Assembly (NCBI GenBank): GCA_022432975.1 | Contig: CM039512.1 | Coordinates: 2,218,519 to 2,282,518, forward strand | DNA from: Begonia masoniana | Lineage: Eukaryota; Streptophyta; Magnoliopsida; Cucurbitales; Begoniaceae | DNA: 64,000 nt | Direction of reading: 5' to 3' | In this document: piece after piece, positions 52,034-63,574 of the stretch | Numbering within the stretch: position 1 is the stretch's first letter | Layout of the letters: the number at the start of each line of letters is the position of its first letter | Program-made: the position numbers and the translations under genes | Notes under the pieces: generated by a model | Database searches by the model: none | What the model was told of the DNA's origin: nothing | Seen by the model: the letters and a program-made list of their open reading frames with translations, nothing else

Positions 52034-54110
52034 CTCATGTGATTAATAGGATACCAACTTCTCACAATTCAGGTTTGTCTCCCTTTCAAAAAACTATATG
52101 GTCGTGCTCCTGACTAGTCCTCTTTACATGTTTTTGGTTGTACTTGTTTCGTTCTCCGACCACACATCGAGCGTGATAAATTATCCTCTCGATCTGCTTT
52201 ATGTGTATTTCTTGGTTATGGTTTGGTCAAAAGAGATATCGTTGTTTGGATCCAGTCAGACAAAAGTTGCATGTCTTTTATCATGTGGTGTTTCTTGAAC
52301 ATATTCATTTATTCTCCGTACCCTCTGCCCAACACAACATTACTCATGCAAATCTTATACGCATTGATCCCTTCAGTACTGACAATGACGAAGCCTCCCC
52401 CACGACTATTTATACTTCTACCAGCTCCACTGAACCTGTTAACTTGATCACTGGGACATCTGTGACTCCTCCCCTCCCGAGAGATTGCGGACAATTCTAT
52501 TCATCAGTCTACTCGTTCTCGTAAGTCAACTAAACTACCTGATTTTGCTTATTCTTGTTATTCTAGTTCTATTGCCTATTTTGTTACGTCTATTCATCAT
52601 CTTTCTGAGCTTTTGTCATATAAAAAAGCTGTTGGTAGCCCTCTTTAGGATAATGCTATGGCCGAGGAATTAACTGCTATTCATCATATTCATACTTGGG
52701 ATGTGGTAATTGGTACCGCTGCTACCTGGGAAACACATTATTGGATCTCATTGGGTTTTTAAGATCAAAACGAAATCTGATGGTTCTATTAAACGGTACA
52801 AAGCTCGTCTTGTTGCTAAAGGTTACTCTCAAAAGTATGACATGGATTATGAGAAAACTCTTGCCCCTGTTGCTAAAATGACCACCGTTCAAATGATAAT
52901 TGATGTTGTCTCTGTTCGTCGATGGAAAATATCTCAGATGGATGTTAAGAATGTCTTCTTAAATGGTGATCTTAAAGAAGAAGTCTATATGGTGCCTCCT
53001 CCTAGAGTTGTTCACCGACCTATCAAAGTTTATAAACTTCGCAAAGCTCTCTATGGACTCAAACAAGCACCATATACTTGGTTTGAGAAGTTCTCAACAG
53101 TAATTACCTCCTTTGGCTTTCATCCCAGTAATCATGATTTGGCTTTATTTGTCAAGTGTCCAGTTGCAGGTCATATACTTTTGTCCTTATATGTAGATGA
53201 CATGATAATTACTAATAATGATTATGATGGAATTGAAACTTTGAAGTATGAATTAGCTCGTTGTTTCGTTATGAAAGACTTAGGTTTGCTACGCTACTTT
53301 CTAGGCATCAAGGTTGCCTCTTTGCCAAAAGGTTATCTATTATTTTAGTCAAAGTACATAGTTGATCTATTTGAGCGTGCACGTCTCACTGACAACAAGA
53401 TAGTAGATACTTCACTTGAGACTAATGCTCAGTACTCTCCATCATATGGTTCTCCTTTGTCAGATCCTAGTTTCTACCATATGATTGTGGGAAGCTTAGT
53501 TTACTTTACTGTGACTCGTCTTGATATTATCAATGTTGTGCACGTGATTAGTCAATTTGTCACTGCACCAACTACAGTTCATTGAGTTGTTGTTCTTCGC
53601 ATTCTCCGATATCTTTGGGGAACTCATTTTTAGAGTCTCTTATTCTCATCATCTTCCTCGTTAGAGCTGCGTGCATACTCTGATGCTGATTGAGCGGACA
53701 ATTTTACGAATCGTAAGTCGACCACCGACTTCTGTATTTTTCTTGGAGATTCTCTTATCTCTTAGAATAGTAAAAAGCAAGATGTTATCTCTACGTCTTC
53801 CATAGAAACTGTGTATCATGTCATGGCTACCACCACCTGTGAGATTGTTCGGCTACGTTGGTTACTTGGAGATATGGGTATTTTTCTTCGTCAACCTACT
53901 GCTTTTTATTGTGATAATAAGAGTGCCATCTACATTGCACGTAATACAGTCTTTCATGAGAAAACAAAGCATATTGAGTTTGATTGTCATTTCATTCGTC
54001 ATCATCTACAACTTGGCACTATCACGCTGTCTTTCGTTCATTCCTCGCTGCAAATAGTTGATATTGTTTACCAAGGATCGCTCTGCTTCGCTCTTTTGTT
54101 TTTTGTCTCA
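52034..54110 (+). pseudogene. Copia pol pseudogene (integrase end, reverse transcriptase, RNase H)
   Basis: 52034-52300 encodes the integrase C-terminal part (HVINRIPTSHNSGLSPFQKL, YGRAPD, HVFGCTCFVL). The longest RT piece is 52710-53348: IGSHWVFKIKTKSDGSIKRY, KARLVAKGYSQ, LRKALYGLKQAP and the catalytic YVDDMII. The RNase H part follows with stops (AYSDAD-stop-ADNFTNRKS, KQDVISTSSIETVYHVMA). It ends KTKHIEFDCHFIRHHLQLGT. At least five stops or shifts interrupt it. Protease and the catalytic integrase core are missing at the point of the GC-rich insertion. Confidence 0.9.
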
Positions 54111-54193
54111 CAAACTCTCCATGCTTCTAGCTGTAACATCGTGAGTTTGAGGGGAGATCTTCTAAGTCTTTTTAATAATTTACTTTACTTTTT

Positions 54194-54357
54194 GGGAAAA
54201 GTTTAATTTAGACCCCAAAATATGAGGTCAGTGACCATTTGGTACCTAACGTTTTTTTTGTACCCAATCAAACCCTATCGTATAAAACGTTTGTAATTCA
54301 AACCCTCCCGTCAATTTTTCAATTAAATTTGACAGATTCTTTTCAAAATTTCTAAAT

Positions 54358-54402
<45 letters not shown>

Positions 54403-54970
54403 CTTCGTCGAATAGTACAAAAACAGAAAATGAAAATTGCATCACACAGAGAGCATGACCCCATTTCTACAAAACACCTCTCTCACTCTCTCTCTCTAAA
54501 CCAGCAAGCATAGTTTGCAGAATATAAATGCAAGCTAACCTTCGTTTTTAATCCATAAATCAACCAAAGCAATATTAAGCAGTGGGGAGAGAAACAAAAT
54601 GGCTCTTGTTAAATTTGCCTTTGTAGGTCTCTGTGTTTTTCTCTGCCTAAGCCTACCGGTGTTGGCAAACTCGTCGAAAAAACTCTCAAAACTGCAGTAA
54701 TCGCCATTATGGCAGTATTTGCTCAACTGGGTTATGGAGTTGGAGAGGATTCTGAGATTTTCAGCTATTTCGGCGCAGGCGAGGCTGAGGAGGAAACATT
54801 CATCGTTGGAAATGATTTTGTGGATGCCTTCGAGGGAAATGGAGTCTTACCGGAGGCGAATTGCTTGTCGGAGAGGGAGCGCCATAGATGGAGGAGCTTC
54901 GACATTAGGTTGGCGATTTCGAAGAACAAGACTCTGACCAGGTTGGATTTTTTTGGGAATTTCGAAGTGG

Positions 54971-55002
<32 letters not shown>

Positions 55003-55166
55003 GTTTAGAAATTTTGAAAAAAATCTATCAAATTTAACTCAAAAATTGACGGGAGGGTTTGAATTGCAAACGTTTTATACGATAGGGTTTGATTGGGTAC
55101 AAAAAAAATGTTAGGTACCTAATGGTTACTGACCCCATACGTTAGGGTCTAAATTGAATTTTTCCC
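54194..55166. mobile_element. Pack-MULE in the copia 3' LTR
   Basis: It starts GGGAAAAGTTTAATTTAGAC and ends in its near reverse complement. The inverted repeats run about 170 bp up to CT/GA microsatellites at 54361-54400 and 54971-54998. Flanks TTACTTTTT (54185-54193) and TTACTTTTC (55167-55175) form a 9-bp TSD with one mismatch, typical of Mutator-like elements. The interior carries a host-gene fragment on the minus strand. No transposase. Confidence 0.88.
54640..54968 (-). pseudogene. Captured fragment of a DUF3475 (PSK-SIMULATOR-like) gene
   Basis: Minus-strand reading gives FFEIANLMSKLLHLWRSLSD, KQF, then after a one-base shift near 54855 SISLEGIHKIISNDECFLLS, LACAEIAENLRILSNSITQL and SKYCHNGDYCSFESFFDEFA. 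This matches the DUF3475 signature (F-E-x-A-x-x-M-x-K-L-x-x-L-x-x-SLSD). DUF3475 sits N-terminal to DUF668 in plant growth proteins such as PSI1. DUF668 is not included. Plus-strand ORFs here (54709-55008, and a short signal-peptide-like ORF at 54599-54700) are shadows. Confidence 0.8.
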
Positions 55167-55250
55167 TTACTTTTCTATTAACCCTAGTTATATAACTTTT
55201 TTAGACGGTATTATTCCACAGTTTTTCACTTTTCAATTTCAACAAAGACT

Positions 55251-58140
55251 AACTGAAAATCAGACCACGATCAGCGGCCATTGAGAAGAAAAGCCTCTCA
55301 GCCTTCTCTGCTCAATTGAATCATAACCAGAATGAAGGTCCTTTTCTGCAATTGCAGAGAACAACGAGGGAGATTGATACGCCCTGGATCCCGAGGATCA
55401 AGTTGCACATCGAGGTAAGTTCACCGATTATTATATTTCTAACAAAGTTTGTTGATTGTGTAGGTGACTTCCTAATTGGCTCATAAAGAGGAGTTGATGC
55501 ACTCAAAGACCAAGAGCAAGACGGCCCAAAAGCAATTGGTTATTCAACTCCAAATTAGCCATGAGAAAATTGCCCATTTCATTAGCCCACAAATAGAAGA
55601 CAGAAGCCATAATTAAAGAAGCAACTAAGCCTAAGGAGAAGCCCAATTCCATGTACAACTAACCCACAAGGAGAAGCCCAATTGAAATGTTCAATTCAAT
55701 ACAAGAAGAAGCCCATTTGAGGAAGTCCCAATTTCATATCTCATAGAAGCCCACAAGTTGAAGCTTACCAGTGAAGAAGCATCGGCTCAATGGCTGCCCA
55801 CAATAAATGAATCTTTGGCTGAAGGACTCACCACGCAGCAGTGTTGCACACATTTGGTCACGAGCGGAATCAGCACCGTGATGCGCGCACACGAGGCCGA
55901 ACACTCCAACGGCTAGTTTGGCCGACGCTCCAACGGCTCTTTTGAGCCTTTCTCGCATGTTCCTTTTTCGTTTTCTTTCCTTCTGAACATTAGATTTTCA
56001 GAGGCTATAAGAGCCTGCTCCAAACGAATGTAACATCAACTTTTGAGAAATATTTGGAATTTACGAAAGCTTGGTCTTCGTTAGTGGAGTAGTCTCTCCG
56101 TGGGTCCTCGGCGCCCTCCTCGCCGGTGCGTAACATCCGGCCGAGCCAAGATTGTACTTCCATGGAACGGTACATGGAGTACTCTTAGCCATTCCTTCTT
56201 TTCAGAAGAAGAATGGTTCAAAACCGAGCCTTCAAGCTGTGAACTCCTCGTACGCGAGGATGTTTCTCACCCAAAGGAACTGTGGATTCCTTGGACCAGC
56301 CATGGGCACCTCGACCTCGCCCCTTCCCCGTCGGTCTCTTCTGAGGAAGAAACAGAATTCAAGGGCCTTTCATCCTGTTGCTGGAACTCTCTTCGTCAGC
56401 GAAGAAGTTTTCCGACGTAGCGCAATGAACGTCTACCGGCCGGCAAGGAACCCCTTCAATCCAAACGACGTTCTCTGTGAGTTAGCCAACTCACCCACCT
56501 CTCCACTTCGCTTGGGTAACATCATTCCTTATCTCTCTCGCCATTTTCTGTTTACATCATTTTCGGTTTCACGTGTTTGCTTCTCTGTTAGGTGTCATCT
56601 CTCACTCTTTTATGTTTAGCTTCCGCATGCATGAGCCGCCAGCCTCAAACTCGTGGGTCAAAGCGTAACAGAGATGAACCCGACAACAGAACCGAACCAC
56701 CTAACCGATCAAAATCCAAACTTCGAATAGTTAAACACCCAGGTCGTTCGATCTCCAAGGAAGCAACACTGCACCTGTCACATGACCATTTTCCCATGGT
56801 CCATGATGGTGCTACAATCATGAGTATTGGAGAGCACAAGATGGCAAGAGCCGGGCTCTTGAGACATGATGGTTGGCGAGACATAGAGCACGGGGCAATA
56901 TGGGGTGCTCAAGGCAAGTTGGCCACACCAATGAGTCCTAGACGTGGGGCAAAGTGGTGCGACAAGATCAACAAGCCGTGTGTGGCTAGGTCGAGACAAT
57001 CATGGTGTGTGGTGCATGGCTCGGGTTGAGGGCCCAAGCAAGGAGGCGTGATGGAACCTCTTATGGCATGCAAGAAAATGGCTAAGTGTTGGACACTTAG
57101 GTGCAAGGGTGGTTGCAAGGGTGGTGCAACCCAAAATGGTGCTCGGTGGCTAATGGGCGCTGGGCTGGGCGCAGGCCCAGGCGCTGGCCCAGGCGCAGGG
57201 CGCGCAGAGCAGGCCACGGCGCAAAATGCGGGGCGCTGGGCGCTGGGCCAAGGCGTGGGGCGCTGAGCAACTGGGCTGAGGCACTAAGGCATGGGCGCTG
57301 GGCTGGCACAGCCCATGGTGCGCGCAGGGACATGGGCCGAGCGCCTGGCCAGGCATTGATGGCGCCAACGGCTAGTGCGCGTTGGGCGCGCGGCGCGGGC
57401 ATTCAATGCGCGGGCACGCGGCGCGCACACGGCTGGGACGCGGGGCGCACACGGGACGCACACGGGGTGCACGCGGCTGGGACGCGGTGCACTGGGCGCC
57501 AGGGACGAGCCATGGCGCGCGCTGGGCGAACCAGGCGGCCATGTGGTGCGCGTGCGCTGGGCACGCACGCGCGCGCGCGCAGGTGTGCGCTGGGCGCACA
57601 GGCAGCGCGCTGGGCGCGCATGGCACGCTAGTAACCGACCCACATTGATGTCAAACGGCACATTTATGATATTTGGGAGTTATTGGCCGAGCCAAATGTG
57701 TATATAAACACCTAGAGGCACCAAGCAAAGGTAAGAGAGTTCCTTGTGCTATTGTAGTGTCCTTGAGTGAGATTTTTGTACCTAGTATTTATATTGAGAA
57801 TAAAAAGAGGGTTGGGAGGTGGGCTCCCGTAAACACTTGTCTACTCTTACGTCTTATTCCACATAGAAAGGGGGGGAAGGCTGGTCAAGTCGGGGACTTG
57901 ACGCCGCACATTGCCGAGAGAAAAATTGGCCTTGTGATAGCACCTCTGTATGACTGACAAAGGTCTGCCACGAAAGATTGAACCTTTTGCCTGACAATAG
58001 AACTTCTCCTTCAACTGAAACACGACCAAAACCCTTCTAAAAAAAAACAGTATCTGATTTCCCAATTGCGGGAATCTCGAAAGGAATAGCAGAAGAGGAG
58101 CACGAATCAGCCGAACCATGTTCTGAAGCGTGGATATTCA
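55251..58140. other. Remnants of LTR elements; no intact gene
   Basis: 55251-55430 continues the sequence interrupted by copia. About 55460-56130 looks like a retrotransposon LTR, with repeated GGAGAAGCCCAATT words and a TATA-like GGCTATAAGAGCCTGC at about 56010. An ORF at 56592-57029 (MSRQPQTRGSKRNRDEPDNR) is preceded by an acceptor-like TTTAG and may be a gag-like remnant. A second LTR-like segment with TGTATATAAACACC lies at 57690-57960. I could not find paired ends or TSDs, so boundaries are open. Confidence 0.5.
57140..57640. repeat. Very GC-rich degenerate repeat block
   Basis: Variants of GGGCGCTGGGC, GGCGCAGGCCCAGGCGC and GGGACGCGGGGCGCACACGG fill about 500 bp at extreme GC in an otherwise AT-rich window. 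Open frames occur on both strands because stops are rare at this composition, so none of the Ala/Arg/Gly-rich ORFs is supported. Confidence 0.85.
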
Positions 58141-58194
58141 TTCTGTGAATCAAAACCTGAAAAACTAAATTGAGGAGGAAGAAGCTGATCCGGG

Positions 58195-58545
58195 CCAATT
58201 AAGAACTCAAGTATGAGAACTAGCCCTGTTATTCCCAAGCCAATTTAGGCCTAATCTGAGCTGTCAAGTCAGACCCAGCTTAGAACTTGGCCCATTTCAG
58301 AAAGGTCATTTTAGCCAAAATTACCCAAAATAACTCACTCAACTCGCCCTAACTCAGTCCAAGTCCGCTCAACCTAGTTTGATCCAGAACTGATCCAAGT
58401 TGTTTACCAAATGTGACCCAATAGTAAAGCAAAATAAAAAATGACCCAGTTGACTTACTCCAACCCGATTCAATCTAAATTGGTCTAAAATTGACCTAAA
58501 CCCACCTGAAACCGATCCAAGCCGGCTTAAATTGGACACAACATA
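58195..58545. repeat. Degenerate C-rich short repeat (complement of the 15010-15720 type)
   Basis: Words such as AACTCAGTCCAAG, TTGATCCAGAACTGATCCAA, GACCCAGTTGACTT and AACCCACCTGAAACC recur. The complement (TTGGACT, TGGGTTGG, GGATC) matches the G-rich block upstream of the gene at 16400. The two may derive from one repeat family. Confidence 0.5.
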
Positions 58546-58880
58546 AAATTAAGGTAAATTTTGGGGAAGGGGTTTCAATTGTGGTCACATAATTTTTGTT
58601 TAAAATAAGTCGAATTTGATCAACTATATCCAAATTTTAAAAAATTAGCAAAGACTAAAGAGAAGATTAGACCTTGAAACGAAGTATCCATAACTACTTG
58701 GAAACAAATTAAAAGAATTAAAGTGCATCGCAAAGACCTTTCTATATCCAAAACTTCACTTGAGATTACAATATTAACGTCTGTTTCTACTCTTTAGCAA
58801 CATTATGCGAGAATGGCAAGTTAGCACGAGAAATCGGTTTATTTCCGCTCTAGCGCGCATAAATTGGAGTGAAAAGTGAT

Positions 58881-61800
58881 CTAGCTACCTATAAATCCAA
58901 ACCGATGAAGGATTAAAGCTAAAATGAGTATGCATATAGCTAAAATCATTCCTTGCCTTCCGAGCAGCCAATTCTTAGTCTTCTTCGCACCTTCCACGCA
59001 TCTTTGAATCCTATCTGCCCACCGCATCTGCAGCAATTCAAAACAAGACAAAAGTCCACATCACAATCTAAGTGTTGGTTACGTGCTAATTGCAATGATA
59101 AAAATCTGAGTACACGTTCACGGTTAATAAGTTTACGTAGTATGAACCACTGATAAAAACTTTCCTCAGTTGAGCTTAAAAGTTTTTGTTAAATAGCATC
59201 AAATGCTAAACAATTGAGAACAAGCTCACATAGTTTCTCAACCACGGGCTAAAACTTCCCTCCGTTGAGCGAGCGTAAATTTTTTTGCTAAAAATAATAT
59301 TATGCTTATTCTTTTAAAAAACTCGTTGACATGTCAAACAATGATTGGTACAATTAATATAATAAATTATTTATTTGTAATTTATTGCATTAATTATACA
59401 AATAATTGTTTGACACGCCAATAAATTTTTTAAGAGATAAAAATAATAGAATAATAATCGTAGTATTACTCTTTTGTGAAATAGCATCACACTCTAAACA
59501 ATTGAGAACATGCATACTAGGAATTGAATAAACAACTGATTGCAAAAATAAATGGTAAAGAATGAAGCTTGATAAGAATTTCGTTCTTCCTAGTCAAGCC
59601 GTCGAACTTTTTGTTCTACAATCCTATATTGAACAGAACATGAGTGATACATGAACTGAACACATTTCACTTTAGACTGACATCTGTAGGGAGATATTAA
59701 TAACTGAATGTTCTAATCAACTAGGAAGAATCGTTGTCGCTATTTCTTAGAGAGATGCAAACAAATTTTACATTTAATTGATTGGTAAGGATTTTATAGT
59801 GGAATCATTCAAATGTTAGAAGACTTGCAAATGAGAGAACAACGGTAAAATCAAGCATAACGAAAATTTATGCATGACTAATCACGTACCATTCTGTCTA
59901 AGTCCTCTGTAGATAAAGATGACATGGCTTGCTGCGCTTTCACTGCATCCTCCTGAGAAAGCTTAAAACCAAATTGTTCGCCCATATTTGCCATCATCTC
60001 TGGACTCATATTTTTTATCATTGATGACAACATCTGCCAAAACATACGCAATAGATAAGTAAAAGGCTCTTTCTCCAATATTATAAACAAAAAAAAAAAA
60101 ATCTTAAACATGAAAAAGCAGTCATGCTCTGACGCTTAAATAGTCTTTTCTTCTAAATATGCATGAAATTATTGATAAAGTCCACCGATTGTGAAATTCA
60201 TCTCGATCTCAAAAATGATTTACTTGGACATATTTGTGTTTTAAAGAAATTTATATGAGATTTTAACATATCAATATTAGGAAAAAAAAAACAACTATAT
60301 TGACTCTTACTACCACTTGGTTCGGAGGCTAACAAACCTTTTGCATTGCTGGATCTTTCATTTGATTTCTCATCTGTTCTTGGAGATCACCTGTTGAAGT
60401 TGGGAAGCTTGGTAGAGCAGAAGCATTTCTTGAACGGGAAGAACTAAGTGTATCTGAACCACTAGTTTCATTATTTGCCTGGGAATCAGAAAAACTGATG
60501 CCAGTATCTGAATTTCGTCCAATGCTGGAAGATGTTGATGGAATTGTATCCTTTCCTTTCAAAGATGCTGCCATGTCAAACATCTTCTGAAGGTCATCAG
60601 GTGACATATTACTCATCATATCATTTGCTGTTTTAAGCATGTCAGGTGTTATGTTCGGACTCCCAAAATTTGGGTCCGTGGAAGTGGAGCCGCCCATAGA
60701 ATATGGGTTCTCACCCTGGAACGAAGAAGCTACTTCAAGCATTTTTTGAAGTTCTTGAGGCGACATCTTTCCAATCATTTGTGAGGCAGTTTTAACCATG
60801 TCAGGAGATATCTCTCCCGTCTTTCCAAAATTCATAGCAGCTAAAGAGTCAGGATCCGCTTTTGAAATAAAAGTTTGGAATGATCTGCGAAAAGAAAGGA
60901 CCTTGTAAGTTATCACACAATCGTCAATAAAAGGATACAATCTTCAGAATCCTTATTTCTTTTCTTTTATTTTTTTTTAAAGAGACTACATACTCAAAAA
61001 TTGAAAATAAGCACTTCTCAAGGAATATAATTTTAATCATTAACTAAATTTAGGAGATTAGTGAAGTTTTTTGAAATACTTTAACATCCATGTTTCCACA
61101 GTAAAAAGTTGCATCAAATAACTGCTCTAAATGGACTCTTCAACAGTTAGATCACCTGATAGTTTACGACATATAAAGAAACTCTTTTGAACTAATATGC
61201 ATTCAGTCCGCAAAAGAAAAATTGTCAGTAAATAATTACCCAAAGAAGAAAAGGTTAATAACATCAAATAAGAGCAAACCTGATAGCTTCCGGATCATCT
61301 TTCAAAGATTGCAAATATTCTGTATCGGTGAGACCCCCATTAGGAAATGTACTCCGACTCCTTGAAGACTCGTTTATTTCCGGTGCTTTTGACACTGAGT
61401 CCTCAGGTGAGGAGCTTTTATTATTAACAGAGGACACAGCTTCATCTTCTTCATTTATTTCTTCAATAATTACTCCTATTAGCCAAGACCGGTAGTTAAA
61501 GTTTTGATAATCACACACTAAGGCATCGCAGCTTATGGATTTAGTCAACAGTTCCACATTCCAAAAAAACAAGGAAAATGGAAAGAGAACATACCACTTG
61601 TCCCATTTTCCTCAGTCATTCCTTTGCTGGCATCCTTAGCATCTCTGCAACAAAAATACAAATCTAATTCAATAACTAGCCTAATTATGAAAATACTGAA
61701 ATCTTTATAGTTTTATCAATCACCAGGTTTCCCAACAAAACCCCAAAACTGGTATTGAATAGTAGATACTTAAGGAATAATAGTATGAATATTAGGTCTA

Positions 61801-63574
61801 TGGTTTACAGCCTGCAAAGCCCTTGATTTTGCACTATACTTCATCAAATCATGAGAGATGACGGCACATAACTACCGGAGGAAAAGAGAGCAAGAGCCGA
61901 GGCCAAACCTCAAAACATCACAAATAGTTTCGTCTTCAGGGGAAAGATCGTGTGCCTTGCTCAAATCCTTAACGGCATCCTAACAGCATAAAGAAAGATC
62001 TTGATGACTTAGCATATTTAAATATACTTCAGGAAAATTCTCAGTGCATGTAGTATAAAGCCAAAAAAAAAACTAACCCGAAATCGACCCATTTCTTTAT
62101 AAGCTTGGCCTCTCCGGTAAAGAGCTTTTATATTATTTGCATCATATGTCAAAACCTGATGTAATGAAATACATGATTTTTTTCCCACGTGTGTCGAAAC
62201 AAACTCAATCTCGCTCATGTTATTGTTGAATGAAATTCTACTATGCTTGACATTTTATAGCTATGAAGCACGCACATTTGATTACAAACTTCATTTAGTA
62301 TTGCTAACATTGCATTACATTACTAAAACTAGCAAATATATGAAAGGACAGCCTTTCATACCTCAGAACCTTCCTCAATGCATTTATGATACTGCATAGT
62401 TTTCAAGTAACATGACATCAGGTTGAGTGAACATGCCATACGGAGTGCTTTTCCTTTAGAAGATGAAACTCGGTTGAGGTTTTTCTTTGCCTGAGAAATC
62501 AAAATATGAAAAATAACCAGTCAGATAGAAAGCTTTTTCAAAAACTGAAGTAGAAAGCAAGAAAAAATATAGAGTAGGAACAAAGACAACTTAAATACTT
62601 ACAAGCAAATATTTCTGTGAGGCGTCGCTGTACCGACACTGGCTATGAAGCTCAGTTTCCCTGCTCAATTAATTGAAAGCAATAAATGCCTTGTAATGTC
62701 AAGTAAAATACAAACCTTTAGAGCATATGAAATTTCTTTCTCATAATTTCACACACATGTTTATCATATTAAACAACCTTCAAATTGTTTGGGGTTATAT
62801 TGGACTTTACAACCCCCTCCTCGAGAATTTATATTCTCGTAATCAAGTACAATTTGGGTTGAGATAGATAGATTCTGGCATCAGAATCTTACCTGTCTCT
62901 TCAGCATCTCAGCTGCGTTCAATTCGTAATTGATTTGGCCATCAACACGAGCACGCATAGTTGCAATCTCTTCAGGTGTTGCCTTAGCCATCTTCTCACC
63001 GATCTCAGCCATCTCCTCTGGCCGGGTATGCTTTAACTGCTCTGCAGCGTTTCTCAAGTCTTCTGGCCGCATGTTTTTCATACTTTCCGAGGCCATCCTC
63101 ATTAAATCAGGATTAGCCATCATCTGCAATGTCATCAAATGAAACGGTGTTCAAACACAGCCCAAGAGCCAATTACGCGGATTCAATGAAAAAAAAAAAA
63201 TACAAAATCACAAATCACAATGAAGGAGGAATATAAATACAAAATCACAAATCAAACATCCAAGAGATATCTATCAATCTGGAAGAAATAGAGCATTAAC
63301 GCATATATCTATCAATCCTAGAATAAGTTTGGACCTTGAAAACGAAAAAGAAATCAACAATAGCGATTGAAACAACGGAAATATCTCCGTTAGATCGTCA
63401 GAGTGCGGTAAATCTAGAAGATACAGAAAAGCACTAAAAAACAAAAAAGAATAAAAAAAAGTAGAAGAATAAATCAACCTGTTCCTGGATCCTAGCGAAG
63501 TCTGCCGGGGACATACGACTCATCTGTTCCTGAGCCAATCTCATTAGCTCCGGATCCATCATTCCGCCAAGCAT
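58881..63574 (-). CDS. OEP61: OEP61/TPR7 outer-envelope TPR protein, with one frame break
   Basis: Eleven exons on minus: 63574-63479, 63123-62893, 62660-62603, 62490-62362, 62155-62078, 61979-61909, 61644-61595, 61475-61280, 60884-60338, 60033-59890 and 59027-58881. The start [20 protein letters not shown] is the family N-terminus. Clamp-type TPRs lie in exons 3-6 ([47 protein letters not shown]). Repeated SPDM-K-A-MI-MSP units lie in exons 9-10. The last exon encodes a C-terminal anchor ([20 protein letters not shown]). The Arabidopsis protein binds Hsp70 and docks preproteins at the chloroplast envelope or ER. Summed exons are 3n+1. The surplus base is near 62654 in exon 3, where GGAAACTGAG would need one base fewer to keep GNELHS. 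Predicted length is about 581 aa. Confidence 0.94.
59310..59442. mobile_element. AT-rich fold-back MITE (copy 3) in the last OEP61 intron
   Basis: The left arm TTGACATGTCAAACAATGAT continues into TACAATTAATATAATAAATT. The right arm is its near reverse complement, ending CGCCAATAAATTTTTTAAGAG. It lies in the 0.86-kb intron between exons 10 and 11. Confidence 0.75.

Larger units (their letters stand above)
48361..55244 (+). mobile_element. Full-length but decayed Ty1/copia retrotransposon with three nested insertions
   Basis: The 5' LTR starts TGTTAGTTTGTATATATTAG (48361) and ends TTTCAACA (49684). Without the hAT insert it is about 151 bp. The 3' LTR ends TTTCAACA at 55244. AAGACT occurs immediately before (48355-48360) and after (55245-55250), a 5-6 bp TSD. 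The primer site has decayed to TGTTATTAGAGTC. A polypurine tract TTTGAGGGGAGA lies near 54148. Internal regions are gag (50016-50930) and integrase-RT-RNase H (about 52034-54110). Insertions are hAT at 48399-49563, a GC-rich element at about 50950-52033, and a Pack-MULE at 54194-55166. Confidence 0.9.

Noticed and set aside
54599..54700. 33-aa plus-strand ORF with a signal-peptide look (MALVKFAFVGLCVFLCLSLP)
   Set aside because: The opposite strand reads a conserved DUF3475 segment through the same bases (54640 onward), so the small ORF is most likely a shadow within the Pack-MULE.
57097..57661. Several overlapping Ala/Arg/Gly-rich ORFs on both strands
   Set aside because: Stops are rare at this GC content and the sequence is a degenerate repeat. 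No frame shows conserved motifs.
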